A stretch of DNA of 64,000 nucleotides from Klebsormidium nitens (GCA_000708835.1 DF237028.1:169473-233472); one strand, 5' to 3'; positions 35,801-48,002 are shown, counted from the first letter of the stretch. Notes: generated by a model not told the origin, from the sequence alone. Numbers and translations are program-made.

Positions 35801-37477
35801 AGAAGAACAACATCTGAACAAGGGCAGTGTGCAACAAAGTCAAGTTGAGGCAACGTACGATTGGGCCGTTTCCGGAGGTCTCCACGAGGTAAGTGGTGAG
35901 GACGGAGTTGAGGACTGCATCCCCGAGGAACTCCAGCTTGGTGCGCACCTGGCAAAAATGGTCACAAATCACAAATAAGAAACGATTACCTCGGGACTTT
36001 CCTAAGATACCTGGAGAGACTGCAACGGTTGGGCCATGAATCGGATGCAGCTTCTATAGGCAGGCAGGCATCACCTTCACTGAACTTGCAAGGGTCCACT
36101 TTTGTCACGTCAAAGAACCTTTTGCTCGTCTTTTTCGTTGCCAAGCCCTTCCAGAGAGAGTCTTGCTGCATTTCAAATTTTCTATTGGTCAGCCAAGGCG
36201 CTCACCGAGCGGAACCCCGCCGTTCCGTGCACTGCCTCCTCCCCAAGAAGGTTTGCGGTCAGAGCGGAGTTGTAGTAGCTCTCATGTATGAGTGTGGCAA
36301 GGATCAGCTGCTTACTGACATCTCGGATGCCAAGACCATCAAAGAATTCCTGCAACGAATTTGGGACCAAAAAGGGCTTTGAAACGAATCCACAGTTCAA
36401 GTACATGTATACCACCCTGAGGTCTTTGCACCCTCGTCAATCTATGGGTTAGCCTGACCTGCAAGGGGTTCTGTTGCAAGCACCATGTCAGATCCTCGTA
36501 CTGTCCTTCATATCTACCACAGCGTTTCAAAGAGATAAAACTTGCACAACTGAAGGGAATTGCAGCGTTGCGAAGTTGACTCAATACGCAGTATACAGCC
36601 CCAAGTTCCACAAACTCACTTGCGAGTGCTTCAAAAAGCGGGGAGGCAACTTCAGTGTCTCGGTTTCTGGGAGCTGCCACCAGATGGGGACTGCAACAGA
36701 ATTTATGGGGACCCCTTTGCCTTCATGGAGAAGTGCACTTTTTTCTTGATGGTGGGGTGGTGTGAATGAGGACGGATTGAAAAGTCTCTTCGTGGATGCT
36801 ACGGCCCCTTCCAGCTCCTGGAACCGCAATGCTGCCTCGTTGTTCTCATCGCTTATTGAATGATCATCATATTTGTCGCCAGTGTCTTCATCTGGATCTC
36901 TGTGCTCCACGGAAGGCACCACCACGGTTTGCAGGCCCGCTAGTTGCAATCTCTGCACTGTTGATGGTGTTGCAGCGAAGGGCTTTCTAAATCTACTTTC
37001 AAATTGACCAACACCGCCAAAGCTTAGCCTAGTAGCCTTTCCTGCGGCCTGCTGCAAGCTGCCTGTGGTGCTGGCATTGCCATGAGTACTCCTCCTTTCT
37101 GCTAAGTGCGCCAAATGTTCCACAGAACAATTGGTGGAATCTCTGTAGGTTCTTTGTGCTGTTAAGACTGCAAATTTGGAAGAATCTTTGACAGTTTCCG
37201 CAACATGAATGTTCCTCAAGGAGACTAGAGAGGTACCACCACCGGGACGCACTTTCGCAGACGGGCAGGTGGCATCCAAGGTGACATCAGCAATCCCTTC
37301 GTCAGAACTTCGATAGGCACTGCCAATTCCGTCAATTGAGAGCTGCAAGCACCCGCATTGCTTGAAGCCATGCGTGAGCAGCTGCATCTTAGACCGTTGC
37401 ATCTTTTCAGTGCTTTCGAGTCGATAGGAGGAGCCTTTGCAAAGCTCGGAGTCGCAGCCTATGAGTAGTACGATCAT
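32827..37477 (-). CDS. RNase III-domain endoribonuclease with C-terminal dsRBD
   Basis: Predicted double-strand-specific RNase. Exons in transcript order: 36620-37477, 36459-36500, 36206-36349, 35859-35948, 35083-35241, 34396-34452, 33278-33342 and 32827-32983; phases agree, 523 aa. Residues 1-286 are a poorly conserved, low-complexity N-terminus. The RNase III domain runs from about 301: LATLIHESYYNSAL, the signature LEFLGDAVL (353-361), then GNISKAVHHLRSNQA and SDTVETIIGGVF, so the catalytic Asp/Glu pairs of both motifs are present; the outer Glu of the usual ERLEFLGD is Thr. The dsRBD follows: DPVSLLQELIVAHANCFPEY then RVFKAEVYLGKQLLGTGRG and KKAKREAAQQ. The 42-bp exon 36459-36500 has a weak acceptor. 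An exon for the last RNase III helices may be missing between 34395 and 33343. Upstream ATG and organelle targeting are uncertain. Confidence 0.85.
33343..33570 (-). repeat. Repeated CTCATGATTG segment before the dsRBD exon
   Basis: On the minus strand, TTCTCATGATCCCCCTG-TTCGACA just before the 33342 acceptor resembles ATCCTCATGATTGCCCCCTGGTCGACA about 95 bp upstream, and a shorter ATTCTCATGATTGGAC copy further up. The resemblance covers about 40 bp for the first pair. Confidence 0.45.
35560..35786 (-). other. Possible cassette exon or inserted ORF in an RNase III intron
   Basis: On the minus strand this stretch is open and protein-like (LIFNGRPVTCENFQAQGK, VIAIVEGGHINPNLLFELID). It is bounded by an acceptor (GCATTTCAG) and a donor (TCAGTGTGA). 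Joined to an alternative donor 4 bases downstream of the 35859 exon end, it would insert 77 codons in frame. The insert would fall between helices of the RNase III fold, where normal family spacing needs nothing. The plus strand is also open here for 60 codons. No family was recognised. Confidence 0.45.
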
Positions 37478-37822
37478 GCGATGACAATAATACCCAGTGG
37501 CAGTACAGGTCGACCGCAGGGCTTGCAACCAACTTTCACCGGTGCCGGCTGTCTACCGGCCCTCCTACATTTCTACCGGCTGGCCACACGGGTCAAAGCA
37601 CCGGGCGCCGGTTTTGCCTAGGCGCTCCGCACTTTTTGCCGGCTATCCAGCCGGTGGGGTGCCTTCGGCACCGGTGCATCTGTCATTTCTGCCGGCCAGG
37701 TCCAGCTTAATCACCGGTTCGTGACAAGCACTGGGACTCGACCGTCTTCCTGCATGCGCGCGTGGACCGAAAAACCTTTCCAGCCACTCACTTGCACTCG
37801 GGCAAGTATAGTACAAACTTCA

Positions 37823-38337
37823 AAGAACTCAGTTATAAAAGTGTTAACAGGCAAGTGTTACCTGGGCCAACAGTCTGAGCCGCACGATTGATGTTCACCC
37901 GTACCACAAGCTGGACCGTGGATTGAATCTCCGAAAGCTTGTGTTCAAATGCTTGTACCGGGGAGCCAAACAACTTCATTGCGGTACCTAGTGCCTATCA
38001 CTTTAAACTACCTAGAGATAGCTGCGGAAGCCCGGGGTACGAAAATCCGTCTTCCGGTCAAAACCACCGGGTGAGGTAGGCAAGCCGTGCGAGGGCGTTA
38101 GTACCGGGGTTTGTACTTTTGGCGGGGGCTAAGGGGCTAAAGAGATTCCAACCAAGTCCGGTCATCTAAGCCAGGCACTCTTAGCATTCACCCGACTGTG
38201 ATAGGTAGGAGGCTTGGTGACTTGGTTTGCGTCAACAGCCGTGGTACCGAGCAGTTTTGCCGGTCAGAATGCATAGACACAGAAGATTCCAGGGGGTTGG
38301 AACACTTGATGTTCACACTTTTACAACTGAGTTCTTG
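37823..38337. mobile_element. Short inverted-repeat (MITE-like) element
   Basis: The left arm at about 37823-37861 (AAGAACTCAGTTATAAAAGT) and the right arm at about 38298-38337, reverse complemented (AAGAACTCAGTTGTAAAAGT), match over nearly 40 bp with a few differences. The interior of about 440 bp has no coding sequence. Target-site duplication was not resolved. Confidence 0.55.
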
Positions 38338-38381
38338 ACCTTTTTGCGCCACTCGGATGGCTTTTCTGATTCACGTGATAC

Positions 38382-40509
38382 CTAGGCCGTCCGAATTTTA
38401 TTTCCGGTTTCCTGTCCACCCCCTCCGGGGGTGGGTCGGTCGGTCGGGAGTATCTGATAAATATGCCCGAGCCGCGGCAATGGTTATATTTGACTAATAC
38501 CATTACCGCGCTCTATTTAGGTAAGTACCTAGGTATGTACCGGGTGATGGATGGGTACTCAACAGGTACCTACTGCCAGGTACCTAGGTCCTAGACTCAC
38601 GAGTCGTAACTTGCCGTACAGCTCGGACTCGGCGGGCCCGAGGAGCTCCCGGGGAGTCTGTAGGCCGTGCAAATAAGTCCATCTACCTCGACCGAACTGT
38701 CTGACCTGTGCATGCCCGGTGCCTGGAGATCTCCTGGAGACGTGAATGACCGGTTGTCTGTATCATAGGTGCACCAAAATCGGTGCAATCAAGACCGAAT
38801 CTCCCGCCACTTACGGAGTCCGGGGAGTCCTGGGATGGCAAATCCGTCACCTGCGTCCCCTCAAATTCATCGCCCGGAGAAGGATCGGTCGCGGCGTCAC
38901 GACCGAAATAGCCTGGGGAAATTTTGGACGGCAATTTCGTCTCTCTGCAAACAACCGATTTGTATATGAAGAAATAACACCCGAGCAAATTCGGTCTTAT
39001 TCCGACCGAATCTCTACGGCAAATTCAGCGTGCTATAAGTGGATAAAAGATTGAAGTGGAATTGTTTGTATGTTTTGACTTCGCAAGGATTTCACGTGAT
39101 CACGTTGCTATTCATGCTATCTAAGTGACAAAGTGGAGTACTACGATGTATCGTATGCCTCGCTCACTATTACAACAACTTCGCTTAACTATTTATATGC
39201 ACTATTGCAACTATGCAATATCGTCAACCAATGATGTTATAGTATCCTTTCAACTTATTGATACGCATGATCGTAACATGCATACTTGAACGTTGGGAAG
39301 TGTCAATTATTCTACCTTACATATTTTGTCTATCAATTTGGCGCGTCGTATACATGCCAATTTGAATTGCTTGAACCTAGTATATAAGATCGATATCAAA
39401 GTTAAGGGCCGTATGCGGTTCATGGCACTTCGGCATCATTCGCAAATGTTCGGATAGTTCGACAATGTTGAACCAGTGACCGTGTCAACTGTCGGTCGTT
39501 GTTTTGTTTGTAAGGGGATCATGTGTGCCGTGTACTATTGTATATCATCAAGTAGCCTCTACGATCATCCATGTTTTTTTATGTTGACTCCCATGGTCAC
39601 CGAAATATTGGAATCAATCGTCAAGCGAGCAATGCATGCTAAATCGGTCGTATGGATAATCGACCGATATAGGTACTACAGTTCATGGCCTGAACCCTGC
39701 CAATTCGGTGTTCCTCGCGACCGAAATCCCAGCATGTTAGCGAGGGCCTATGCACAATCGGTCGAACTTGTAGGCGACTGATTTTCCCTGCGACGCTCGA
39801 CCGACGCCGCTACCCGGGGGCCAAAGGTACGTACCCAGGCAGGGCATTTCAGTTGGATAGGTAGACGACGGTTCCGCCTCTACCTGTAGGCTGTAGTAGG
39901 TAGTAGGTACCCGTAGGTCCCCCGTTGGTACGCGCAGTCAATTTCAGTACGTTGCTCGGCCCGGGCTTCGAAGCCGGCTGCCATACGCAGATCGGCCTAG
40001 CAAGAACGACTGATTTTATACATGGCTGGAATTGAACTTGAAGTCGACTGTCGGCGTACGGCTTGCCGCCGCACCGTACGGCGTACCGGTACCCTGTGCG
40101 GGTTACCGTAGAAGCTAGCTGTGCCTCAAACAGAGGTGACGTCTTAGTACGGTACCTACTTTTCCTGTGCAGGTTTCCGCGACAATTGGTACCTGGTACC
40201 GTAAAGAAGGTACCCGGGTACAGCGACAGCCCGGCGCTGCCGAGTGCGGCCAGCCCGGGCTCCCCCTTTCGCATGCTTGGAAGTCCTTACAAATGGAGTC
40301 CTTCACTAAAATAGGTCGAGAGTAGGCAACTTATGGAGGTTCTCAGCCGCATTTTCAGACACAATCTGACCTTGGGCCTTGCTTTTCTGGGTATAAATTG
40401 GTTTTTCCGTGTACAAAAATGGAAATATTATATCATGATTTTCAAAAATTTCCCAAAATTTGGGTCGGTCGCGGACAGGAAACCGGAAATTAAATTCGGA
40501 CGGCCCTAG
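38382..40509. mobile_element. Non-autonomous DNA transposon candidate with TIRs
   Basis: Left end 38382-38417 and right end 40473-40509 are inverted copies of about 36 bp (outer CTAG-GCCGTCCGAATTT, inner ATTTCCGGTTTCCTGTCC) with one substitution and one extra base. Both ends are flanked by TAC, a possible 3-bp target duplication. Inside, the motif TCGGTCG / CGACCGA recurs about a dozen times, near both ends and internally (for example 38435, 38689, 38883, 39000, 39646, 39659, 39717, 39756, 39799, 40464), like subterminal transposase sites. No transposase frame was found, so it is probably non-autonomous. The superfamily is not assigned. Confidence 0.6.
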
Positions 40510-41552
40510 TACCAAAAGAGTGATACGACTTGAAACGTGCCGTACCTTCTAGGATACCGTACCTAGGACTATCGCCGTCGGTACTACAAACTTCAAGGCA
40601 ACACTGGAGGCCAACTTGAAGTACCGGTAGGTCGACGCACAACCTGATACATTACCGGTAAACAACCACATTACCGGTAGGACGGTGGCCAAATCTTGTG
40701 CTCATTTCTTTTTGGGCGTACCGTTATACTACATTTCGATATAGGTATAGCATGCATGGTCGATTTGAGCCTTGAGGTAAATGCTTCCATGTATGGCATC
40801 CATCGTGAACTTATTAACGATTTGATACGTTGCATGCAACGACTAGACAGAAAACGACGCACATTACAGTAGTCTGATCAAGATCGAAGTGACCATGACA
40901 GTAATCCACGCTGTTTCAGCACATTGTCACAGTTTTGAATGGCACAATCTGGTTTCCCAAAAGGTTTGATATTGGTTATCTACCTTGCTCACATGCAAAT
41001 ACATAGCAAGAGAACCAAAGCTTCACTGCTCCGCATGCAATTGATTTTGTCTTGTTGTGACAAAAAATCGTGATTGAGACTGAAGAACCGGAAACTTCTC
41101 CAAGAATTAAAACGGACATAGAAGAAAATTCTAAAAGACTACTATTTGTGCCAGTCTTTTAATGTACATGTACAAGCAGGATGTACGGCGATGAAGCTTA
41201 GAGCCTTGCAACTACAACAATCAGCTCGAATGTACACCTTGCTTGCACCAGCTTCTCAGACGCATAGCTCCTGAGCTAGTCTTTTAGTCTTCAAGTACTA
41301 ATAACGACAAACCCCATCCAAATATCCAGGGCCAAGACAAGACTTGACGCTTGCATGGTCGCAGCCACTTTCAACTGCCGCTTCCTCCTGATCAGGCAGC
41401 CCTGCTTTGTCAAAGTAATTGGTGCAATTGACAACCAAGAATGACGGGTTACCACGGAACCCTCCCCGCACAGGGAGTGTGCATCATTGCACTTGTAGTT
41501 GCGATAGCCACAACAAACAAGGATTCTACCTAAGACAATTTGAACAGAGCCC

Positions 41553-44500
41553 TCAATCGCGAGGCCGAGCCGCCCACAACGAGCTCAGAGCACGGAGCCG
41601 CGCATGGTAATCAGCCATTGCCAGGAACCCCTTCGCAGATTGACGGATGTTAAGAGTACGATGCATCTGCTGCAGGCTCTGCTGACGGAGACTGTCGGCC
41701 TGCACCAACAACCAATGGCAATGATGGTATCAAGTATCATTTTGATATATCCAAGTCTGAAGGCCTGGCCTTTCCGTATCCAGATTGCAAAAAACCGACT
41801 CTCTCAATCGAAAAACTCAAGCGTCTCAAACGAATATCTGAGTTGTCTTTCACAAACCGCTCTCCTATGTCCCTTGCAATCTCAAGCAACACCGTTCCAC
41901 CTTCGTTTCAACTGGGACACACCGCAATGGGGCTCTGCGACCCAGATCCTAACAATTAGCTCGATTGGACGTTTCTATTCTATCTCGTCTCTTTAATGCG
42001 GCCCCCTCACCTGTCGCACGAACGACTCGAGCGTCCCCAGTTTGCCCATGGCCATGGCCATCTGGCCCATGTAGTTGGCCACGTTGGACGACGCAGACAT
42101 GTTTCCTGCGCTCAGAGTGTCCGCCAGGCTCTGCTGCAGCGACTCCATGCCCTGGGACAGCGCATCCTCCGCCTGTTGGCTGCTCTGCTGCAAGTTACAA
42201 ATCGCCATCAGCTGCTGCTCCGTCAGCGGCTCCACCTGCGGGATGATGATCTGCAAACAACGGAGGGCGGGGTGAGATAATCAAGCGGGGCCCAGATCTG
42301 AGCAGTCGGATCTGAGAAAAGAGGGATAGACCCTGAAAAGGCCAGGTATTGCAACTGTAAAGGGGCTGGAAGGGGAGAGTCCTCCAGAGAAGGGGCTTTG
42401 TAAATGGCTGGCAGACGTGTCTGGACGAGTGCAAGCGCAATATGAGGTTCAACACAGAGGTTATTGGGCAGGGTTGGGAAAGGGACTTCGTCACGTGCAG
42501 AGGTCGGGAGTGCTGCTTCTGACAGGATGGAACGTGGCCTCCAATTTCATCAGAGCAAGAGGATTGCTGTACTCAAAGATGCGAGGCAAGGAGAACAGAG
42601 AGCAGAAGATTCGAACATGGACAAAGAGAATTGAGAGAGCAGAAGATTCGTACAACGACAAAGAGTATTCAGACGACAGAACACAAACCAACTCCTATTT
42701 GCTTGATTCAATGAGGTGTATGGGGCTTCTAGAAACAAGTGAAGGGACACATAACGGGGAGCCACAGAACTTCCGAAAGCCCAGGAGAGGTTTCTTTTCG
42801 AGCTCTATGCTGCGCCTTAAGAATGATGTACCAAGGCCACGTGCAATACCTTAAGCATTTCGGATGGCCGGAAACCGCCCATCCACATGAAGCAGCGCTC
42901 TGCCGGTGTCTTCCACATCCCCGACACGAGGTGGAACACGTCCATCTTGGCCGCCTGGCTTTTGAGTTTGAAAAGCTCGTCATAGTGCGCCAGACACTGG
43001 TCGACCAGCGTCCGCAACTCGTCGTCCGTGGAGCGCTGGTTGACCGCTGTCCGAAGCTCTGATGTCTGCCGGCTGTGCTCCTCCACCCACCGACCGTACT
43101 CCAGGTCAAACTGCGCGGCGCCTGCATGCGACGGGGGCCCATTTTTTTGGCGGCCATGATTTTTTCAACGTGTGCAATCAACATTCGGCATCGGTGGTGG
43201 TTTGGGACCAAAGAAAGACCAAGCAGCTTTGGCTGGAAAATTCAAGGGCTGGAAAATCAAAGGAAACCATTGACCGGTGACCGGAAGAAAAGCATGGATA
43301 AAAAGAAAGGTCAAAATGCACTGTTTTCAGAGGTTGAAAGGCAGAAGATACCGCTAAATGCGGTTCCATTAGGGAAACCCTGTCTGTAAAAAAACTTTGT
43401 GACAGGAAACTAGTTCAAAAGGGACAGAAGGCAGACAGAAATGCTTTCCGTACTTCATCCTGCAATAGAAAGACTCGACAGGGTGTACGAAAGGTGCTGG
43501 ACTGTTGAGGTGAGCCGCTTCCTTGCCCATGATGTGACTTGAACAGTACGAGGGTGATTCTCAATACACAAGCTTGAGCATCTTTACAGAGCATTCAACA
43601 GTTGCGACAGAGCCCCAGATTAAGCGAAAGAGAAAGTGGATCACAAAGAAGGCCAACACAAAAGAAGGGGGGGGTGTACACTGAGTTTGCACTGAACATG
43701 ATCTACATACTGCCAGCTACTTGTCAATTACGCACGGAATCTGCAGGCAACTCTAGCTTCCGACGTACGCTGCTTGGAGGCGCGGCTGGAACCTTGTCCC
43801 AGCAAAAGAAATTGATGTTGGAAACAGTCTGGTCACCCAGAAAGTACAAGACGAAGCAAGAACTTCCTGTACAGGGTACCAATCTTGTAAAATCAAATGT
43901 GGTAATCTATCACTCCATAAATGTGCTCAGGAGAACATTTGGGGCAAATAAGCAGAAACTTGAGCAGGAGACCTTCTGGGGGGCTCCTTTTAGAAAGGGC
44001 AAGTCAATACTATGATCGGTTACTTAGCACAAGAACTTGCATCAAGCAGAATCCTCAAACCCAGGGGAGGAATACCAGACAGGATGGCTGCCACATACCA
44101 GGGTTGGGGTTGCTGTTTAGGCCTGGTAGCGTGCCCCCACCGCCAGCCGCGCCGTCCCCATGGTACACACCCTGCTGCCGAGCTCTCTGCAGCTCTTGCT
44201 CCAGCTGCTGCAAGCGAATGCGGCTCGACTCTAGTTGCTGAACGTACGCCTTCTTTCGCAGCCGGCTCTTCCTTGCTGCTTCCCTGTTCTGAGCCAGACG
44301 ACGCAGAGTCTTGTCGGGGCCCTCGCTTTTCTTGTCACTGTCGCCTGGCCTCTTGTTGCTGGGGGAACCTTGGTCCTGTGCACAACCAGCAACATCTCAG
44401 CAAGGTCTCATACTCTAGGCTAAATCTGTTGCCCTTTTGAATGTCATTGAAAGCGCCTCAGATGTCAAAAGGATCGGTGAGACATGGCTTGCTGCAAGTG

Positions 44501-45905
44501 GAAGCAATCAACTTACAGCAGTACAAAAAGAACAGCCTGCAAATCGCAGCTCAGGAAACAGCTAGCAAAGCCATTGGCTGTAGCTGATGTGACAATCTGC
44601 TGACAGCTTCTCATACCCGACTTCCACATAAAGATCAGGACGTCCTGTAATGCAGGTCAATCTGCCAGGACAGAAATTCCAACGGAGACTGCGCAACTTG
44701 CTGATTTCAAGAGATTAATAGGCAACTGACCTTGTATTCATCCATGTCACCCCCGTCTGACGAAGGTGAGCGCGGGCTCATTGGAGTGTCATTCCAAGCG
44801 CCACCATTTGCCCCATTGCCTCTGCCCCCTGTAAATACGAGCAATGACTATCAAAAGCAGGCAGCTGACTTGCAAGCCACTTTTACATCTCCCATCTAAC
44901 TTGAGCAGCACACGTACTTCTGTCCAACTTATTCTATCATCAACACAACACCTGATGACTTGAGTCCCTTCATTACATAACCAGCTCAATGAATACCCAA
45001 AGGGAATGATCCATCATCTCTTTGCAACTCATAACAGTATAAAGTGCTCTACATAAAACATGACAACTCAAAAGCATCCGATGCTCTACATCAAAACCAA
45101 GCGCCGCACGTCCCTGTTTACAGCAACATAAATATGCAAGATGCATGAAGGGGCAAAAAACTGACCAACATCATCGTCCTCTGCAATCCCAAAATTCATG
45201 GGTGTCCCATCCAGGTCTGCAAGATCGTACGCTCCATTGTTGTCTCGGGGTGCAGACATGTCACCTGCAGCAACATTGAGGGTTAATCTACCAGCATCCC
45301 ATGATCCAAGAGAAACATTTCTTTTAAACACTGATCTTCTTGGCTGGTGGTCAGAATCAGAATGCACGCCAAAGCATACCTAGGGTTCGCAGAGCTATGA
45401 CCTCAACAACATAGCCAGAGGTGAATGAAGTCAAATGCTGGTAACTTTCCAGGCCATCTCCGAATGAGCTCAGCTTTCAAACACGGTAAGAAAAGGCAAG
45501 CCTGTTTGCCATAAGAACATGAAAGGAAGCAAACCAGAACTCAGACGTGGAATACTACCTAAGAAGCAAAGGCAGCGGTCTCTGCTGAGAAAAATGAAGA
45601 GTCAATGTGGATAACGATGGTAATGCTATGTAACTGCCGCTGGTGAAAAATGATTCGGCAGCTGATGCTTTGTGACGCACATCTCAAAGCTTCTGTTTCT
45701 CTACCATGCAGAGCAAATGCAGCCTGCGGATGCCTATCTGTAGTGACATGCAACAGCTGGCAACTCTATACGGTCCCTGCTATATGCCTCCATGGTGTGA
45801 CTGAAATGTATGCTGCTCAAACAACTTACTTGTTTTCTGACTTTTGCCACTGAACACTTCGCTGTTAATCCCAGCAGCCAGTGCTGGCGTCAAAGTAGAC
45901 GCCAT
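41553..45905 (-). CDS. TGA-type bZIP transcription factor with DOG1 domain
   Basis: Clade D bZIP that in land plants binds TGACG (as-1) elements and takes part in salicylate/redox and floral responses. Seven exons in transcript order: 45830-45905, 45166-45264, 44731-44828, 44099-44375, 42850-43121, 42011-42250 and 41553-41699; all phases agree, 402 aa. The bZIP is canonical: LAQNREAARKSRLRKKAYVQQLESS with Asn 121 and Arg 129, followed by a short zipper. The DOG1 domain shows FDLEYGRWVEEHSRQ, LVDQCLAHYDELFKLKSQAA, the highly conserved GMWKTPAERCFMWMGGFRPSE, and LESFVRQ-ADSLRQQSLQQMHR ending in YHARLRALSSLW. The ATG at 45905 opens the only frame that joins exon 2 in phase; an internal ATG at 45259 is an alternative. 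It looks intact. Confidence 0.97.
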
Positions 45906-46859
45906 AGCTGCTCCAGAACTACGAGATGCCTTTCAGCGGATTGGATTTAGCCTCTGAAGACCACTCTGCTTGAGCTGCGTAAGGCACATGAGCGTGTGAC
46001 CAATGCCTCGCTACTCTTAGCCTATTCTTTCCAGGATAGTGAAGGCACGTGCAAAATTTGACCCACAGTCCCCTAACTCCCCAGCTAGTGCAAATGCCCC
46101 AGCAAGCCTCACAGACCCTTCCCTATTGCCCTCACCAACCTCACCCTGGCCGCAAAACCGCCAGCCCTGCCTTGCCTGCTGCAGAAAGGTAGTGCCGCCT
46201 GTGCGCAAGAAGCTCCCTCTACTTGCGCAACACCTGCCAGCCACGTCTCTCCTCCAGGTGTTGCTCAGGATCGAGTCAGAGAGCTGAACTGACGGTCGGG
46301 AAAAAATCCTGTCCTCCTTCCTCCTTTTGAAAGCTGCTTACGTCAGCCATTTGTACTGCTCCCCGGTAGGTTTTCTACCGACTCAAGTGCCCAGCTTGAT
46401 GCGCCTGCTTGCAAGGTGGTGACATCACCACCTAGGGAGGGTCAGAAGCCCGGTAGGGTTATGTAATCGGTTGGGCGAAGCTTCATGACGCCTTCCAGGT
46501 TAAAGGAAAATGGTCCATGTTGGTCAACGGCGCGGTTAAGTTCGTTGTCAGGAGGCAGGAACACTGGCTTGACACTGTTGCAAATGTTACCCCAACTGTT
46601 GTTACATATGGTTATCAGTGTCAAGCCCAGTTGCCCAGTAGGTGAGATAGTCCGTACAGAAAGTGCCCGCCCAGATTTTCGGATGGTGACATATCAACGG
46701 CACAAGATCAAATTATTTGGCATCGAGCGGACAGAGACGCAAGGATCTCGGTACATGACACTAGTGCCGATGTCAACGACTTTCCTAGCCGTTGTGTCAT
46801 TAAGCCGGGAACTCGACTAGTCACGCGTGTAGAGAAACTAGCAACGCAACGATCAAGCA
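45906..46859. promoter_or_regulatory. Region upstream of the TGA gene
   Basis: No gene seen. It should include the TGA promoter. An imperfect inverted repeat, CTGG-CTTGACACTG with CAGTGTCAAG-CCCAG, lies at about 46563-46632. Confidence 0.4.
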
Positions 46860-47059
46860 GGTCCGGTCCGCAAGCTCGTAATTTTGTTGCGGCAGCCTGG
46901 CTGTCGACAGCCCCGCTGTTTCAGGCACTGACGATTGAGGATGAGTGCTTCCGGACGGCTTTGCGGAGTTGGCTTGGTTTGCGGCACCCGATGGTAGCAG
47001 GCATTGCGTTGTGCGAGTGCGGGCAGTCCCTTCAGGGTCCTTTGGGGGGACAGCACCTA

Positions 47060-47079
47060 NNNNNNNNNNNNNNNNNNNN
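47060..47079. other. Assembly gap of 20 N
   Basis: Undetermined bases inside the retrotransposon remnant; the length may be nominal. Confidence 1.
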
Positions 47080-47243
47080 CACGGGATGCGGCGCAGGCGA
47101 AGACGGTGAAGTACGGCGATCACCCCGTTGATGACACCTTCATCCCCCTTGCGGTCGAGACATACGGGTGTTTGGACTCCTCCTTCGATGAGTTCCTAGG
47201 GGGTTCCTAGGCACTTGTGCTAGACGTGCAGCAGAGCTTTAAT

Positions 47244-47672
47244 AGGGTACCGTCACTTTCAAGTGGCACCCCCTTAGGTATTCTGTGGGGGGGGGGGGGC
47301 TTGGTTCGGATCAGCCAAGCAAAGGTGGGGAGGGGGGGGGGGCTTGAGGCCTTTCGCTTGGGGCATAGCCCCAGCCAGGTTTCAAGTGAGAAGCATACGT
47401 TTTCATGCAGATTTACCCTCATTTTGTTCAACGTTCCGACTTTTCAGCCCACGAACGAGACAAAGAAGTACTTTTCAGCACCAAAATGGGGCTGAATTCA
47501 TGTATATGATTGTAATTTGTAACCAAAATATTGCCCGGTTGGTAGCCCACTGGACTCGGACCTTGACCTTGCCAGCAATGACAAGGCCGGGAGGGGGGGG
47601 GGGCTTGAGACCCTTCTGCCAAAGTGCCTCCAAAATACCTAACCGGGTGCCACTACAAAGTGACGGTACCCT
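47244..47672. mobile_element. MITE-like element with 39-bp inverted repeats and poly-G tracts
   Basis: The left arm (AGGGTACCGTCACTTTC, AGTGGCACCC, TTAGGTATT) is repeated in inverse at 47634-47672 with a few differences. The interior of about 350 bp has three runs of 10 or more G (near 47287, 47331 and 47594) and no coding sequence. It splits the retrotransposon remnant, so it inserted after it. Target duplication was not resolved. Confidence 0.6.
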
Positions 47673-48002
47673 TAGGATGGGTGGCCTAGATTCGGCACCC
47701 ATGGCATCTAGGTTACTCTGCTACTTCCGTCAGCGAGTTTCGGTTAGCCTCCAGCGTAGCCAGGCCCGGGCAGTTCACCATAGAGCGGCCCGCGCGATTG
47801 AGAGATCGGTAGGTCTCCGAGCTCAGGTAGTCCAGGACGCCCGAGTTCGCAGTGCAGACTTGCACACTCTGTCTAGGGTAGGAGGATCCTAGAGACCGAG
47901 ATCGTGGATTTTGTTGTGTGCTTCAACCATTGAAGGCGGCCGCGCGGCTGCATTGTGCAAGCTGCCCGCATCTCAGAGTCTCTGGACAGCTTTCATTGTT
48001 CA

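Larger units (their letters stand above)
37478..41552. other. Repeat-rich intergenic zone upstream of RNase III
   Basis: No convincing exon in 4 kb. 37540-37740 is dense in CCGG and GCCGG words; TTACCGGTA recurs near 40650. Two inverted-repeat elements occupy much of it (separate entries). 40.7-41.4 kb is AT-rich and unremarkable. Confidence 0.5.
46860..47892 (+). pseudogene. Non-LTR retrotransposon RT C-terminal remnant, interrupted
   Basis: Before the N gap one plus frame reads ALTIEDECFRTALRSWLGL and then GIALCECGQSLQGPLG, resembling the cysteine-containing region after the reverse transcriptase of LINE-type elements. After the gap the reading is VKYGDHPVDDTFIPLAVETYG then CLDSSFDEFL, another familiar stretch of these proteins. 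The likely continuation (CYFRQRVSVSLQRSQARAVH) resumes only at about 47716, after the inverted-repeat element. The gap prevents checking the frame. No upstream RT core is present, so it is a truncated, dead fragment. Confidence 0.6.

Noticed and set aside
43254-43389. Exon-like minus and plus frames in the TGA intron
   Set aside because: They have no phase-compatible splice sites and the TGA protein is complete without them.
47344-47892. 182-codon plus-strand open frame
   Set aside because: It runs through the MITE-like element and only its tail matches the retrotransposon; it is a chance fusion.
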